DNA of 64,000 bases, from NCBI GenBank assembly GCA_014338405.1, contig JTDE01000423.1, positions 162,338 through 226,337 on the forward strand, read 5' to 3'. Position numbers and translations under genes: made by a program. The notes below the pieces were generated by a model. The model was not told the origin of the DNA, searched no databases, and saw only the letters and a program-made list of their open reading frames with translations. This DNA comes from Paragonimus skrjabini miyazakii. Taxonomy: Eukaryota > Platyhelminthes > Trematoda > Plagiorchiida > Troglotrematidae. Shown piece after piece: positions 61,601-64,000 of the stretch. Numbering within the stretch: position 1 is the first letter of the stretch; each line of letters begins with the position of its first letter.

Positions 61601-61690
61601 GGCCAGTTTACACAGTGTGTCGTTCGACCGACGAGGATGGAGACTTATGACTCCCTGTGACTACACTGTCCGGTTGTGAGACCTACTTGT
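55650..61690. repeat. GC-richer block of decayed repeat sequence
   Basis: GC content rises visibly above the rest of the window (some 60-bp lines exceed 55 %). Open frames appear on both strands but are short and mutually broken. Examples are minus 58779-58973 (LVAASKLHSNAFETFLGPLV), minus 58564-58809 (TSVLDFLLNDVSFIPLEPPA), minus near 57580 (FINRKRDLPDGKGG) and minus 59333-59489. The 184-codon minus frame at 59980-60534 is the longest in the window but has no recognised domain. I read the block as old retroelement material. Part could be unrecognised 5' exons of the minus-strand gene. Confidence 0.4.
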
Positions 61691-62360
61691 GAACTCACTT
61701 AGGTACACGTTCTTTCTCCGCAGATATATGAGAATTGATAAACATAGCGTGACTTGACGCCAATAGGTTGATCTCCTTTAATTGTAAGCATAGGTAACCT
61801 GCGAATCTGATTATGGACCCCCAATTCGGATGCGTTGTAAGTTTCAACGAACGGACAATTCGTTGGGTTGTTCGAATCGTCGCAATAACCCATTTGAAGG
61901 TTAGCTCAATATTTACTAATTTCTTTGAGGCCTCATCATCCTCATTGCTTTGTGTCCGCATTCGTTGTGACGCTGAATGAGGCTTCTAGGTTACCCATTA
62001 CCCTCTGAAGTCGTTCTAAGCACCTCTAGTTCTTACTTATCGCAGTCGAATTTACAAATATGGAGTGCTCTGATGCACAAGGTTCTCGTTACACCCCGCT
62101 TAAATTTCACCCAGTTAAAGCCAGTGAAATGCATATGCTGACCAGACCGTGTTGTGTTCTTGCAACTGCGGCGCATTACTGATCCATCAGTTATTCGTGT
62201 AATAATTATGTTCAAGTAAGGCAGAGGCCTATCCACCTCTGCTTCATACGTCATCTTGAGGTTGGGCTGCCCACCGTTAAGCGGCGGGAGTAATTGTCAG
62301 GTAGCCTCCGACTATTGGAAAAGACCAGGGTGTCATCAACAAAGCGTCTGTATTATGACA
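61690..62360 (-). mobile_element. Penelope-like element, reverse-transcriptase fragment (decayed)
   Basis: On the minus strand, in order: YRRFVDDTLVFSN (catalytic (Y/F)VDD motif, 62329-62343), then NLKMTYEAEVDRPLPYLNII, ITRITDGS, SGQHMHFTGFNWVKFKRGVT and RALHICKFD, then a stop, ELEVLRTTSEGNG, and finally SRYVYQFSYICGER at the start of the GIY-YIG domain (about 61709-61755). This order is that of Penelope-like elements. Several stops and frameshifts show it is dead. It is opposite in strand to the fragment at 1-305, and the two meet at different parts of GIY-YIG, so they are separate copies. Confidence 0.78.
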
Positions 62361-64000
62361 GTTATGAGATGATTTAATTCAGTTACTTTTCTATCATGAT
62401 ACTGAAACGTGGACGTGTGAAGGCTAAATTATTCCGCAGGTACATAAGCGATAATCGATATGCGCACAAGTTTTTCAAATTATTGCGAATGAACAATCTC
62501 AATACAGGTAGTACTAATCTCTGACTTATCACACCCTTGCATTTGGAGGCATCCCGAACTCGGCTGATACAATAACTTGAAGCTCATTGTCGTCTGCGAT
62601 ATGTCGTCAGCAAGTTATCATCTTGCTGTAAAATCACCTTTTTCAACTTTTGTAAGATTGTGATTGAGTAGATGAAAACAACTGGTATTCCAATACAGAA
62701 GCTGCTCACTTTACCATGGACCTCGGTGGGTACGTTCAGAACAGTTCACCCTTATCAATCAGTGCTTTACAGTTGAAAACAAATTTCTTTAGGCCCGGAT
62801 TATAATGTACCTATATGCATGCCTTGAAGAGTATTTCTAGAGGCACAATTTGAGAACCTGATTGATCAGCCCTCGCAATTAACGCCGACTAATTCCGACA
62901 AACTCTGATGTAGCCTATGATTGTTTGCGTGCTAATGGGAACAACATATATTCGATAGCGGTTCTGCATATTTGAGCCTTTCAGGAACTCAAGTAAAAAA
63001 TGTTGCCATTCCCAGACCAGACAAAAGCTCCGGGGGAGTAGTCATATATAAGACGAGCTATGTGGAATAAATACTAACAATCTTCAGTGACAGGCAAAAA
63101 TTTGAACCCCAAGACAAAGAAAAAGAAAGTCTCTTCCCAACTAGAAGTATGTTTTAAACATTGCTGGTTAGCTGAAAAGACATAAAACGCCTGAAATATG
63201 GCGGTTGCCCGCTGCCTCAGCTGTACGGTCTTTCCAAGTCCCACAAGCTGGGTATGTCACTTCGACCAATATCAGCCATGTATAATTCAGCGAGCCTTCG
63301 ATACTATAGCTTTCAAACTTTTGAATGACCGGCCGCAAAATCCCGACCATCCATCCAACCAGTTTGTGCTGAAGTGCCGCGTGTGTTGTCATTTAATGAT
63401 CAATTTACTGATGGCACATAACGCGTGAACGCACACCTGTGGCAGTTCGCTTCACTGCTGGAGTCGTTGTAGGATAGTAGGAATGAAAAAAATATTTCAC
63501 ATCCGATCTACAGGGGACCGGACTTATGATCAAACTAAGCCTTGATTGCGTGCCTTTCGTCTTGACTAAGAAACTCAGGTTTACCGACAGGTTTTTAATT
63601 TGCGAGAGGAAAATTGAAAGAAGCATTAATGGCTCCAGTTTCGTTGGCGAACATCCGTCAGTTAACAAAACACCGCAACCTTTTCTTCTTCATCTAAACA
63701 TCCAGCGACTTGACTCAGAAGCCAAAAACTCAGCTAAGCGCGACTTATTCTTACCGACAGTGTGAGTACTGACAGTACTGACAGTGTGGCAGGAGATCTT
63801 TCCAGATCTTCTTTAGCATAGAGGACAAGGCATGGCAGGTAGTGGTAGCATACAGGAATGTGGTGGCGTAAGGGCTCGTTTTTATCTTGGAATCAGTGTT
63901 TCAGGGTACATCTGTGACAGTGTTACCATGTAAGCATACTCACATGCCGCAGGTAGTGTAACACAGAGGTATATGATCAAGCCTTCCATGGAAATGTATG
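62361..64000. other. Right-edge region, mostly unassigned
   Basis: It may include more of the decayed Penelope-like element up to about 62.8 kb, but the RT motifs upstream of VDD are not readable. Both-strand open frames at 63168-63430 and 63405-63765 have no recognisable similarity. A short tandem gtactgacagt unit occurs at 63765-63788. Confidence 0.35.

Noticed and set aside
1..64000. CRISPR arrays, operons, ribosome binding sites, rRNA or functional tRNA genes
   Set aside because: Searched for by eye and not seen; the sequence is eukaryotic intron-rich DNA.

Overview
The window is eukaryotic nuclear DNA, AT-rich (roughly 36-38 % GC by eye), with one 100-N assembly gap. Most of it is intron. 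Decayed Penelope-like retroelement pieces, a Ty3/Gypsy gag remnant, a 35-bp intron near the 5' part of a gene followed by introns of 5-20 kb, and tRNA-like SINE candidates together suggest a flatworm, most likely a digenean (schistosomatid-like) trematode. The species is not identified, and this placement is inference.

The main content is one long gene on the minus strand: a Munc13-family protein of the BAIAP3 (BAI1-associated protein 3) type. Eight exons can be placed from right to left (54975-55176, 54772-54939, 42252-42318, 36475-36820, 16615-16659, 9698-9863, 7690-7887, 576-679). Splice phases match at all seven junctions, giving 1296 coding bases (about 432 residues) over 54.6 kb. They cover the N-terminal region, the complete first C2 domain (C2A) and the first segment after it. 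The start codon is not found on the right, and the MUN/MHD domains and second C2 domain lie beyond the left edge.

Layout. 1-305: end of a Penelope-like element. 306-9.9 kb: exons H, G and F with introns, a tRNA-like element, and a ~600-bp duplication around the N gap. 9.9-36.5 kb: two large introns with the 45-bp exon E, a SINE-like element, a 110-bp tandem duplication and several exon-like islands that could belong to small nested genes on either strand. 36.5-54.9 kb: exons D, C, B and A, a candidate nested plus-strand gene (45.3-47.1 kb), a broken Gypsy gag (52.1-52.6 kb), and a 1.66-kb inverted-repeat DNA transposon ending 54 bp from exon B. 55.6-62.8 kb: a GC-richer block of decayed repeats, including a minus-strand Penelope-like reverse transcriptase fragment. 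62.8-64 kb: unassigned.

Only the BAIAP3-like gene and the retroelement fragments rest on recognisable homology. The nested exon candidates rest on splice signals, phase agreement, local GC and, in two cases, a poly(A) signal. In this much AT-rich DNA some of these will be chance.
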